The translations under genes were made by a program, and so were the position numbers. From contig CASEGJ010000003.1 of assembly GCA_949287425.1 (NCBI GenBank), positions 134,993 through 198,992 of the forward strand: a stretch of DNA of 64,000 bases. The letters run 5' to 3'. A model generated the notes under the pieces. The model made no database searches. It had not been told where the DNA came from and saw nothing but the letters and a program-made list of their open reading frames with translations. Shown here piece by piece: positions 27,772-35,692 of the stretch. Origin of the DNA: an uncultured Caryophanales bacterium (GTDB taxonomy: Bacteria > Bacillota_I > Bacilli_A > RFN20 > CAG-288). The number at the start of each line of letters is the position of its first letter. Position 1 is the first letter of the stretch.

Positions 27772-29219
27772 AAATTGTCCTTATTCGTTTCTAAGTAGTT
27801 TATTAATTCATTATATATGTCTCCAGCTATTGTTTTCATATAATTATTCATTTCAGATTTGCTTAATAATGTGAAACTGCCATAATTATCCATGTTATTA
27901 TATTCATCCGCTGGAATAAAATTAGAAATTAAATTATTTTTTAATATAACAGGATTTCTATTAAAATAAGAGTCTTGATGGCATCTAAACGGAATAATAT
28001 TTAGATAGTAATTATTACCATATTGAAGTTTTGATGAATCAAAGAAATTATCTATAGCTATGGTGGCGTTGTTACGTATACAAATTATATCGCCAGGCTT
28101 TCTATCCTTAATATCGTTTTCAATTCTTAAAAAAGTATCTTCAAATTCGTCGATTTTTTTTGCGGTAGCAACAGAGTTAAATCCATCAATTAAATCAGCT
28201 AGTGTACTTATTCCAGATGTTAGTGACATTAGATAATTGACAGGTGATGGTAATGTTATAGTACTACTAACAATTTCTTCCACTATGGCAATGACAAATT
28301 TTACTACATCACCTATTATTTTTGAAAGTGATGTTGAGAATTGGTTAGCTTGAATATAATCAACAGCCGCAGCATACATTATATATAGTTCATCTAAAAT
28401 TTCTTCATCCCAAATATAAAATATTTGTGCAGCACTATTGTATGATGTGGTATATGAACGAGGAGGATATGTTTCATATACATCTGTTCCGTCAATTGTT
28501 TGTTTATATATTATGTCTCCTTCTTGATTTACTGTTTTACCTCCAGGCAAATAGTCTGCTGTCCACATTGCACCAACATAATTTTGTTTAATAGTATCAT
28601 TTATAACCAATGTATCTTTTAATTCATCTGTTTCAATATCGTTAGAACCAAAATTTAATTGATATCCGCCATAATCATTATTTGTTGTTCCTTTTAATTC
28701 AATATAATATGCTCCTGGTTTAAGCTCTAATAAATAGTTAACACTTGTTCCATTTGCAGGAATTGAACATATAGCTTCTTCAACTTCATTATAAACAGTA
28801 CAAGTTAAATTCGCTCCCCTTGGATCTAATCTTAAATTTAAATAAAACCATTGAAGAGCAACACAGTAATAATAATCGCGATCATAAATTATTTTATATG
28901 GATCCCTTTGTGTTTGAGGAGCACTTACACTACCATTTATTTGAGCACTAGTAGTATTAATTTCCATAGCATCATTAAATGAACTATTTTTACCATTACT
29001 ATTAATAACAGAATAGGAAATATTATCAAAATCAATTCCTTTAACGGAAGTGTTTCTAACTTGAATATCATAATCTGGATTTACAATTTCACTTTGATTT
29101 AAATTATATCTATTTAAATCAATATATAAAGTTTGCTCTCTAGGAGCATGACTTTCTTCTTTAGGCGAGGTTAGTCCTGTTAGTGACATTCCAGCTGCTA
29201 ATAACAAGTTGAGTAACAT
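27768..29219 (-). CDS. Secreted protein of unknown function with PPC-like domain
   Basis: Protein of 483 residues with a short signal peptide (MLLNLLLAAGMSLTGLTS) and no lipobox cysteine. Residues about 80-190 (FNDAMEI...DRDYYYCVALQWFYLNLRLD, then LKPGAYYIELKGT...YGGYQLNF) resemble a bacterial pre-peptidase C-terminal (PPC) beta-sandwich, which usually accompanies secreted enzymes, but no catalytic domain is recognisable. A hydrophobic or amphipathic stretch follows at about 290-350. First gene of the D-C1-B1-A1 operon, with its own strong promoter and an aaagga site; the TGA stop overlaps the next ATG. It has no counterpart in the other cassette copy. Confidence 0.75.
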   Translation of the reverse strand: MLLNLLLAAGMSLTGLTSPKEESHAPREQTLYIDLNRYNLNQSEIVNPDYDIQVRNTSVKGIDFDNISYSVINSNGKNSSFNDAMEINTTSAQINGSVSAPQTQRDPYKIIYDRDYYYCVALQWFYLNLRLDPRGANLTCTVYNEVEEAICSIPANGTSVNYLLELKPGAYYIELKGTTNNDYGGYQLNFGSNDIETDELKDTLVINDTIKQNYVGAMWTADYLPGGKTVNQEGDIIYKQTIDGTDVYETYPPRSYTTSYNSAAQIFYIWDEEILDELYIMYAAAVDYIQANQFSTSLSKIIGDVVKFVIAIVEEIVSSTITLPSPVNYLMSLTSGISTLADLIDGFNSVATAKKIDEFEDTFLRIENDIKDRKPGDIICIRNNATIAIDNFFDSSKLQYGNNYYLNIIPFRCHQDSYFNRNPVILKNNLISNFIPADEYNNMDNYGSFTLLSKSEMNNYMKTIAGDIYNELINYLETNKDNL

Positions 29220-29281
29220 ATAATTTTGTCCTTTCCTAAACTATAAGATAAATATAGTTTAAACTTCAACTATCTAACTTT

Positions 29282-29309
29282 ATTATATCGCAGCCATAAA
29301 AATAGTCAA
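29282..29309 (-). promoter_or_regulatory. Promoter for the D-C1-B1-A1 operon
   Basis: Minus-strand TTGACT (plus-strand AGTCAA, 29304-29309), 16-base spacer, TATAAT (plus-strand ATTATA, 29282-29287). The -35 lies within an arm of the 35-bp palindrome at 29299-29333. Confidence 0.8.
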
Positions 29310-29333
29310 CATCAATTTGACGCCGACTATTTT
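29299..29333 (-). terminator. 35-bp palindrome, copy 1: terminator-like stem overlapping a promoter
   Basis: The arms AAAATAGTC (29299-29307) and GACTATTTT (29325-29333) pair perfectly, an inner TCAA/TTGA extends the dyad, and T5 follows on the minus strand. It lies 50 bases past the family A copy 2 stop. It is identical at 34 of 35 positions to the copy at 31231-31265. Confidence 0.7.
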
Positions 29334-29381
29334 GTGTAGATTAAATAACTAAAATTTTCTCAAAGGGAATAGAAAACAAAT

Positions 29382-29999
29382 TTATCTTAAAATTTCGATT
29401 GAAAAACTATCAAATGTATCACATCCAGGATTGATTGATGGGGTAATAAATATTTTATTATCATATGTATAATATCCATCTTTATAATAGTTCATATCGT
29501 TATCCATATAATCTAGATTGTAATAGCTAGCATAAACATATGATAAGTTAGCTTCTTTTATATTAACTAAATTTAAATTGGTTAAAAGAATCCACTCATA
29601 CCCTCTATTTTTTAAAAAATTATAGTAAAAATCACCATATTTAATACTATCTTCAATTTTAAAGCTATTTGGAGCTAGGTTGTTTCTAATAGTATCTCCA
29701 ATATGAATATTAAACATTCCATGCTTAGGATTTAAGCTAATAAACTTAACTAGCTTATTGTTAGTAAAGACATATTTAACCATATTATCAGTGGAAGTAA
29801 ATATATCGTAGTTACTTATAGTTTCTTTAGTATAGTTAGTATCTTTAGATATATTTTCATAGGCAGAATCATCGCTAAATTTATAATCTAGACCTTGAGT
29901 AGTATTTTCTATATATTTAAGTTCTGAATTGGCATTTTTACATGAAACTAGTGGGCATAAGGTTAATAAAACTAAAATTGTTTTAATTGTTTTTTTCAT
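29382..29999 (-). CDS. Family A lipoprotein, copy 2
   Basis: Lipoprotein of 205 residues, lipobox PLVSC (Cys20). It shares with copy 1 the core DYKFSDDSAYENISKDTNY, YVFTNNKLVKFISLNPKHG and IHIGD, then diverges. Last gene of the C2-B2-A2 operon; its ATG overlaps the TGA of family B copy 2, as in the first cassette. A terminator-like palindrome follows. Function unknown. Confidence 0.8.
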   Translation of the reverse strand: MKKTIKTILVLLTLCPLVSCKNANSELKYIENTTQGLDYKFSDDSAYENISKDTNYTKETISNYDIFTSTDNMVKYVFTNNKLVKFISLNPKHGMFNIHIGDTIRNNLAPNSFKIEDSIKYGDFYYNFLKNRGYEWILLTNLNLVNIKEANLSYVYASYYNLDYMDNDMNYYKDGYYTYDNKIFITPSINPGCDTFDSFSIEILR

Positions 30000-30595
30000 A
30001 AATTACCCTCCAAAGAGAATTCAAAATTAAACATCTTTTGATACGGACTATCTTTTTTATAAGAATAAGCTAAAGTAAGTCTATCGTATTTAAATACTCT
30101 ATAAGAATAAATGATGTTTTCATAGGTAAAATCAAAGTAATTTTCTGGATTAGTGTTTTCTATATAACCTCTAGCAATTAATAAATCAGCTAAAGAATAA
30201 TAATCAGAATGTACTAGTGGATTATCTTGAGAAAGAATAGTATTAGCTCCACAATAAAAGCCATAGATATTAGAAGTTGAATCAAAAGTAACATGATATC
30301 TATCTTTAGTTTGCTCGGTAGTTTCTATTTTATAGACAATATCGTTGTTATCTACATATATTTTGTGGTTGTAAGAGTAGTTTTCTTTATAGATTTTGTT
30401 AGTATCTGTTTCACTCTCTAAACTATATTCTAACTTTAGATATTCAGTATTAACTCTTCTTCCTACTATCATTCCTAGATTTAATATTCCTTTAGAAAGA
30501 TTGATAGTTTCATTAGTTAAGCTAGTTTCAATTTTCTTTTGACAGGAAGTTAGACTTAATAAAGGTAAACATAGTAAAACTAACAACTTTTTCAT
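29996..30595 (-). CDS. Family B lipoprotein, copy 2
   Basis: Lipoprotein of 199 residues, lipobox SLTSC (Cys18), aaaggag upstream. It aligns with copy 1 along its whole length without large gaps (IETSLTNETINLSKGI, LGMIVGRRVNTEY, YNHKIYVDNNDIVYKIETTE, PNCGAN-type YGFYCGANTILS), more uniformly than families A or C. Ends in TGA inside an ATGA overlap. Function unknown. Confidence 0.8.
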   Translation of the reverse strand: MKKLLVLLCLPLLSLTSCQKKIETSLTNETINLSKGILNLGMIVGRRVNTEYLKLEYSLESETDTNKIYKENYSYNHKIYVDNNDIVYKIETTEQTKDRYHVTFDSTSNIYGFYCGANTILSQDNPLVHSDYYSLADLLIARGYIENTNPENYFDFTYENIIYSYRVFKYDRLTLAYSYKKDSPYQKMFNFEFSLEGNL

Positions 30596-30607
30596 GCTTT
30601 TTCTCCT

Positions 30608-31159
30608 TTATTTATACTGTATGAAGAATCCGTAAAATACATTATTAGTATCGAGAATTCCAAAAATTAAATTACCTTTATAAAAATAGTTATTCCACCA
30701 ATTAACATCAATTATTTTTGAGTTTGTCATAGGTAAAAACAAATCATCTTCAGTTGGATGACCAGCAGCAATTTCAGAATCATAGTTGGCTTTTTTGTTA
30801 TCTAGATTTATGTTTGCATAAAATTTTTCTTTATTATTAGTACCGATTTGATAATCTAAAATTGAAGATTTAGGATCGTAAGTTAAAAATCTATATAACT
30901 TATTTTCGTTATTAAAATAATAGTAATTTAAATCGTCTTTAGATCTAAATAACTTATAAGAAACATAGTCTTCTAATTCATAATTAGAATCGTTTGATAT
31001 CTTATTAAAAGCCTCTTTATCTCCTATTTTATATTCTTGATTAGTTACATTATCTTGAATATAGTTAAACTCATCTTTATAGTCGATAATATTGCAGGAA
31101 GTTAATAAAAATAAAGATGATAAACATAAACTTATAATTAATTTAAATTTAGGTTTCAT
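30608..31159 (-). CDS. Family C lipoprotein, copy 2
   Basis: Lipoprotein of 183 residues, lipobox LLTSC. First gene of the C2-B2-A2 operon, 12 bases before family B copy 2. The N-terminal half is almost identical to copy 1, including 106 identical bases at 31019-31124; the C-terminal half is less similar but keeps KLIFGILD and YGFFIQYK. The core motif EYKIGDKEAFNKISNDSNYE carries Ser in place of the usual Thr. Function unknown. Confidence 0.8.
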   Translation of the reverse strand: MKPKFKLIISLCLSSLFLLTSCNIIDYKDEFNYIQDNVTNQEYKIGDKEAFNKISNDSNYELEDYVSYKLFRSKDDLNYYYFNNENKLYRFLTYDPKSSILDYQIGTNNKEKFYANINLDNKKANYDSEIAAGHPTEDDLFLPMTNSKIIDVNWWNNYFYKGNLIFGILDTNNVFYGFFIQYK

Positions 31160-31212
31160 AATTAAGTCCTTTTATATTAATAATAGTTTAAAATTTAATT
31201 ACTGCTATCTTT

Positions 31213-31241
31213 ATTATATCTGTGATTAAAAAAATAGTCAA
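31213..31241 (-). promoter_or_regulatory. Promoter for the C2-B2-A2 operon
   Basis: Minus-strand TTGACT (plus-strand AGTCAA, 31236-31241), 17-base spacer, TATAAT (plus-strand ATTATA, 31213-31218). As in the other cassette, the -35 is embedded in the 35-bp palindrome. Confidence 0.82.
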
Positions 31242-31265
31242 CATCAATTTGACGCTGACTATTTT
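31231..31265 (-). terminator. 35-bp palindrome, copy 2: terminator of the ABC exporter operon overlapping a promoter
   Basis: The arms AAAATAGTCA (31231-31240) and TGACTATTTT (31256-31265) pair perfectly, and T7 follows on the minus strand. It begins inside the stop codon region of the ABC permease gene, an unusually tight fit. Confidence 0.78.
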
Positions 31266-32401
31266 GAGTTTTGATTTTTATCGTTTTGTTCTTCAAAATT
31301 ATTTATATTTTTACCAGGTGTATTTTTTCTATATTCTACTTTTGTATTTGTTTGAATAGATGAAGGTATATCCATTTTATTTTCAATAGATTTTATTTGG
31401 GTGTTTTCTTTCAAATTTAAATTCTTTTTCTTTTTTGGAAGACCGAGTAAAATCCTTGAAGAAAACATGATGTTTAAGCTCATAAAGATAATAGAATAAA
31501 CACATAAAGTTAACACCATAAAAGCTGGTGAAACTACATTGCCAAAGAAGTCTAAATTAAAAGAGAAATTAGATTGTAAATCGCTGATAATTGTATTAGC
31601 TTGTTCAAATTGAGCATAGCTAGTTTTAACTAGTTCAGATAATTGATAAACTGGATAATTCATAAAGTAATTTCTAAATAGACCAGCTGAATAAGTTCCA
31701 GGGAAAAACATTGTGACAAACGAAATGGATTTTGGAAGCATGCTAGTAGGAAGATAGGCTCCAATTAAAAATCCAATAGCGGCTGAAGCGATAGCGGTTA
31801 TAGATGAAAGTATACTTTCACTTGAAATTAATGAACAAATAAAAAACATAATTAGCGCTGAACATATTGAAGAAAGAATAATAATACCAATTAAGGCAAA
31901 AAAGTCACTTCCTCTCATTAAAAACGCACCGTAAGTTAATAAATAACAAACACAACCGATAAAGACGATTATATTTACTAGACAAGTGACAATTAAATTA
32001 AATAAGAAATATGAAAGCATAATTGAGCGTGAAGTTATTGGTGAAGATATAAAATCTTTACTTACTCCAGTTTCTTTATCTCGAACTTGAATATAACAAG
32101 TATTTAATGAAACGGTAATACAAGAAGTAGCTAAAACACCAGAAATCATCCAAGCATCGACAATACCATATACTTTTTTAATATCGTTATTTTCTTTTAA
32201 AGCACTAAGAAGTTCTTTATCAATTGCCACTTCTATTTGGGAAAGTTCCATCGGTCTTAAAAACAAAGCGTAAACAGCTAAAATAATTACAGGAACTAAC
32301 AAGGTAAACAAAACGTTAACTTTGTTTTTAAGAAAGATTTTTAAATGTCTTTTGGTTAGAGCCCATAAGACAAAAATTTCATTTTTAATATTTGTTTTCA
32401 T
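31259..32401 (-). CDS. ABC-2 type transporter permease
   Basis: Membrane subunit of an ABC exporter, 380 residues with six hydrophobic segments after a short N-terminus: first near residues 25-45 (VNVLFTLLVPVIILAVYALFL), the rest from about 85 to 310. A charged cytosolic tail of some 60 residues (Lys/Asn-rich) follows. I place the start at 32401, after ggaggaataag; a frame to 32437 would run into the ATPase gene. It begins one base after the ATPase stop. The substrate (drug, lipid or polysaccharide) cannot be told from sequence. The palindromic terminator abuts its stop. Confidence 0.9.
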   Translation of the reverse strand: MKTNIKNEIFVLWALTKRHLKIFLKNKVNVLFTLLVPVIILAVYALFLRPMELSQIEVAIDKELLSALKENNDIKKVYGIVDAWMISGVLATSCITVSLNTCYIQVRDKETGVSKDFISSPITSRSIMLSYFLFNLIVTCLVNIIVFIGCVCYLLTYGAFLMRGSDFFALIGIIILSSICSALIMFFICSLISSESILSSITAIASAAIGFLIGAYLPTSMLPKSISFVTMFFPGTYSAGLFRNYFMNYPVYQLSELVKTSYAQFEQANTIISDLQSNFSFNLDFFGNVVSPAFMVLTLCVYSIIFMSLNIMFSSRILLGLPKKKKNLNLKENTQIKSIENKMDIPSSIQTNTKVEYRKNTPGKNINNFEEQNDKNQNSK

Positions 32402-32402
32402 C

Positions 32403-33383
32403 TTATTCCTCCAATATTTTATTAATTCCAGTGACATTTAAAAAGACATCGTCCATGGAGCCTTTTTCAACTTCAAAATCTTTCAGGATTTCACTGTGAT
32501 TTTGAATAAAAGCAATAGCGTCACTTGAATTTTTAACAGTTACTTTATAATACTTGTTATCATTGTTATAACTGAACTTTCTTTTTTCTTTAATAAGGAT
32601 ATCTTCGATTTTGCTGTCTTTTTTGGAATAAATAAAGACATAATCGCCAGAGAATCTATTTTTTAAATCTGTTGGAGTTCCAGAAGCTATTATTTCGCCT
32701 TTGTTCATTATAACTACATAAGTAGCTTTTTCAGCTTCTTCCATATAATGAGTGGTTAAAAAGACAGTCATTCCTGTTTTTTGTCTTAGTTCATTAATTA
32801 AATTCCAAACCGCTATTCTTGTTTGAGGATCTAAACCAGTTGTCGGTTCATCTAAGATAAGTAAACTAGGATCGTGAATCATAGCTCTAGCGATGTCTAT
32901 TCTTCTTTTTTGACCGCCAGATAATTTACCGACAGGTCTATCTAAGAAGGATTCTAAATCTAACATTTTTGATAATTTTTCAATTTTATCTTTTAATTCT
33001 TGGCCTTTGATTCCATAAAAGCCAGCTCTAACTATTAGATTTTCTCTCCCAGTTAAAACGTTATCTAAAATAGAATTTTGAAAAACAATTCCAATTTTTG
33101 ATTTAATTTGAACATTGTCTTTATCTATATCTAATCCATCGAGGCTAATTTTCCCACTATCTTTATCAAGAATAGAACAAATTATATTGATAGTAGTTGA
33201 TTTACCAGCGCCATTTAATCCTAAAAAAGCAAAAAGAGAACCTCTTTTAACAGAAAATGAGATATTGTTAACTGCAGTTAACTTTCCATAAGTTTTAACT
33301 AAATTGTCAACAGTTAAGATATATTCTGATTGGGAATCAAATTCTTTTTTCTTTTTGGTAAAAATATTCATTTTCATAGCCAT
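32403..33383 (-). CDS. ABC transporter ATP-binding protein (DrrA-like)
   Basis: ATPase partner of the following permease. Walker A FLGLNGAGKSTTI, the signature LSGGQKRRIDIARAM, Walker B LLILDEPTTGLDP and the switch His (LTTHYMEEAE) are all intact. The C-terminal 90 residues are the accessory domain usual in DrrA-type exporters. The start is unsettled: the first ATG (33383) lies one base from a TATAAT-like string and has no ribosome-binding site, so an in-frame ATG at 33377 on a leaderless mRNA is plausible. Confidence 0.92.
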   Translation of the reverse strand: MAMKMNIFTKKKKEFDSQSEYILTVDNLVKTYGKLTAVNNISFSVKRGSLFAFLGLNGAGKSTTINIICSILDKDSGKISLDGLDIDKDNVQIKSKIGIVFQNSILDNVLTGRENLIVRAGFYGIKGQELKDKIEKLSKMLDLESFLDRPVGKLSGGQKRRIDIARAMIHDPSLLILDEPTTGLDPQTRIAVWNLINELRQKTGMTVFLTTHYMEEAEKATYVVIMNKGEIIASGTPTDLKNRFSGDYVFIYSKKDSKIEDILIKEKRKFSYNNDNKYYKVTVKNSSDAIAFIQNHSEILKDFEVEKGSMDDVFLNVTGINKILEE

Positions 33384-33671
33384 TATTATAATACAATAAA
33401 TTTGTCTTCTTTTTCTTAAAATTGATTTATATATTTTTTATTATGTTATAAAGTTAGAATTACTTTTTAAAAGCTTCCATAGTAAATATTATGCTAAAAG
33501 CTTAAAATGCACTTAAAATTAGATGTGTTAAACTTTTTAAGATATTAATTGATTGTTAAAATTAAAACTACGACATAAAAACATCGCTTACTTTAGTAAT
33601 TATTTATATTTTCATATATAATAATAAATGGTTTTGAAAACAATATAGAAATAAGGAGAAAAAGTGAAAAT

Positions 33672-35231
33672 ATGGAAGAAAAATTAACTGATCAAGAACT
33701 TGCAAGAAGAAATAAGCTTCCAAAATATCAAGAATTAGGTGTCAATCCTTTTGGTAAGCGTTTTGATAGAAATTCAAACACTAAACTTATTAAGGAAAAA
33801 TACGAAACTATAAAAAGAGAAAATGAAGGTAAAACGATTGAAGAACTTCACGTAATTTTAGATAGCCTTTCTGAAAGTTATATTATCGCAGGAAGAATTA
33901 TGCTTCTTAGAAAAATGGGTAAAGCTTCATTTTTTAACATTTCTGATAGATATGGAAATATCCAGTGTTATATTTCTTTAAATAATGTCGGTGAAGAAAA
34001 TTATAAGATTTTTAAACTCTCTGATTTAGGTGATATTGTTGGTGTTGAAGGTAGTTTAATGGTTACTCAAACAGGGGAATTAACTTTAAAAGTGAGTAAG
34101 TTTACTCATCTTTCTAAAGCTTTAAAACCATTGCCTGAAAAATTCCACGGTTTAACTGATGTCGAAGAAAGATATAGAAGAAGATATCTAGATTTAATTA
34201 TGAATCCAGAATCTAAGAGAATAGCTTTTTTAAGATCTAAAATTATTAGAGAAATTCAAGCTTTTTTAGATAATCAGGATTTTGTCGAAGTTGAAACTAG
34301 TATGCTTCAGCCGATTTTAGGTGGGGCTTCTGCTAGACCATTTATCACTCATTATAACGCTTTAAATAAGGACTTTTACTTAAGAATCGCCACTGAATTA
34401 GCTTTGAAAAAGCTCATTGTCGGTGGTATGGAAAGAGTTTATGAAATAGGACGTCAATTTAGAAATGAAGGAATTGATACTACCCATTCTCCAGAATTTA
34501 CTTCTATTGAAATTTATCAAGCGTATGGTGATCTTTCTAGCATGATTCAATTAGCCGAGGATTTAGTTAGAGACTTAGCTATTAAATGTGTTGGTACTAC
34601 TAAGTTAAAATGGATGGGTTATGATATTGATGTCGGCCCTGAATTTAAAAAGGCCAGTATGACCGATTTAATCAAAGAAAAGATTGGAATTGATTTTAAA
34701 CAAGTAAAATCTGATCAAGAAGCATTTGAGCTTGCTAAAAAATATGAAATTCCTGTTGAAAAGCACTTTAGATTTGGCCATGTTGTCAATGCTTTCTTTG
34801 AAAAATATGTCGAAGAGAGTTTGATTCAACCTACTATTGTTTATGGTCATCCTCTTGATATTACTCCTTTAGCGAGAAAAGATGATCAAGATCCTAGATT
34901 TACTCAAAGATTTGAACTTTATATTGCTACTAAGGAATTCTGTAACGCTTATACTGAGTTAAATGATCCAATAGATCAAAAGCAGAGGTTTATTGAGCAA
35001 ATGAAAGAAAAAGAACTCGGTAATGCTGAAGCTAATGAAATTGATTATAATTTCTTAGACGCTTTAGAATATGGTTTACCTCCTACTGGTGGAATTGGTT
35101 TTGGTATCGATAGACTTGTTATGTTTTTAGCAGGTGTCGATTCTATTAGAGAAGTTATTTTATTCCCAACTATGAAAGATAGAGGGGATAAAAAAGAATC
35201 AGAAACTTCTAATAAAGAAAAAGATAATTAA
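33672..35231 (+). CDS. lysS: Lysyl-tRNA synthetase (class II)
   Basis: Charges tRNA-Lys. It has an N-terminal OB-fold anticodon-binding domain (about residues 55-150, KMGKASFFNISDRYG) and a class II core with motif 1 near FVEVETSMLQPILGG, motif 2 around GRQFRNEGIDTTHSPEF and motif 3 GIGFGIDRLVMFLAG. Length 519 residues. The 288-base upstream gap holds no T-box: I see no specifier stem or T-box core. A tgaaaata leader with aaggag precedes the ATG. Confidence 0.97.
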   Translation: MEEKLTDQELARRNKLPKYQELGVNPFGKRFDRNSNTKLIKEKYETIKRENEGKTIEELHVILDSLSESYIIAGRIMLLRKMGKASFFNISDRYGNIQCYISLNNVGEENYKIFKLSDLGDIVGVEGSLMVTQTGELTLKVSKFTHLSKALKPLPEKFHGLTDVEERYRRRYLDLIMNPESKRIAFLRSKIIREIQAFLDNQDFVEVETSMLQPILGGASARPFITHYNALNKDFYLRIATELALKKLIVGGMERVYEIGRQFRNEGIDTTHSPEFTSIEIYQAYGDLSSMIQLAEDLVRDLAIKCVGTTKLKWMGYDIDVGPEFKKASMTDLIKEKIGIDFKQVKSDQEAFELAKKYEIPVEKHFRFGHVVNAFFEKYVEESLIQPTIVYGHPLDITPLARKDDQDPRFTQRFELYIATKEFCNAYTELNDPIDQKQRFIEQMKEKELGNAEANEIDYNFLDALEYGLPPTGGIGFGIDRLVMFLAGVDSIREVILFPTMKDRGDKKESETSNKEKDN

Positions 35232-35242
35232 ATTGCTTATTT

Positions 35243-35266
35243 GCCTTAGCTAAATTTAGTTAAGGC
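35243..35266 (+). terminator. Hairpin after lysS
   Basis: GCCTTAGCTAAA and TTTAGTTAAGGC form a 24-base palindrome with one G-T pair, 11 bases past the lysS stop. Only a short T run (ATTTAG) follows, so it may be a weak terminator or an mRNA-end stabiliser. Confidence 0.5.
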
Positions 35267-35324
35267 ATTTAGTTTGTTTATAAATGAAATGTCAAAATAA
35301 ATTAGATGATTTTAAAGGGGGGAT

Positions 35325-35618
35325 ATGGAAGCTAAATATTTAATTGACAACAAAACTTTTGAAATTCAATTAGTTGATAATTCTGAGATAGCGGCATATA
35401 TTTCTGGAATTTTTAATAAAGATGGTGTATTAGAAATAGAACATACCTCTACTAATCCGATCTATCGTGGACAAGGATTAGCTAAGCAGCTTGTTGAACT
35501 AACTATTAAATACGCTAAAGAAAATAAGATAAAAATAATTCCAGTATGTTCATATGTCGTATCGTATTTTCAAAAAAATTCCAATGAGGTTAAAGATATC
35601 ATACAAAATTTATATTAA
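35325..35618 (+). CDS. Small GNAT-type N-acetyltransferase (YjdJ-like)
   Basis: A 97-residue protein matching the short GCN5-related acetyltransferases of the YjdJ type: LEIEHTSTNPIYRGQGLAKQLVELTIKYAKENKIKIIPVCSYVVSYF in overall pattern, with the acetyl-CoA loop RGQGLAKQL (R/Q-x-x-G-x-G/A). Its substrate is unknown. Preceded by aaaggggg close to the ATG. It stands between lysS and the TPR/PP2C pair, with a separate promoter after it, so it is not necessarily functionally linked to either. Confidence 0.82.
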   Translation: MEAKYLIDNKTFEIQLVDNSEIAAYISGIFNKDGVLEIEHTSTNPIYRGQGLAKQLVELTIKYAKENKIKIIPVCSYVVSYFQKNSNEVKDIIQNLY

Positions 35619-35637
35619 AAGAATTTTATATTTTAAA

Positions 35638-35681
35638 TTAACAGCTATGTATTATCTTGTTAAAATATATTTGATAACAAG
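35638..35681 (+). promoter_or_regulatory. Promoter and operator-like dyad of the TPR/PP2C operon
   Basis: TTAACA (35638-35643), 17-base spacer, TAAAAT (35661-35666). The perfect inverted repeat CTTGTTA (35656-35662) / TAACAAG (35675-35681) brackets the -10 and reaches the ribosome-binding site; since its first arm lies upstream of the expected start of transcription, it would act as DNA rather than RNA. Confidence 0.55.
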
Positions 35682-35692
35682 GAGTTAAGTTT

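Noticed and set aside
33384-33671. T-box or other riboswitch before lysS
   Set aside because: No T-box core (GGTGGNACC-like) or specifier loop; only AT-rich sequence with scattered short hairpins.
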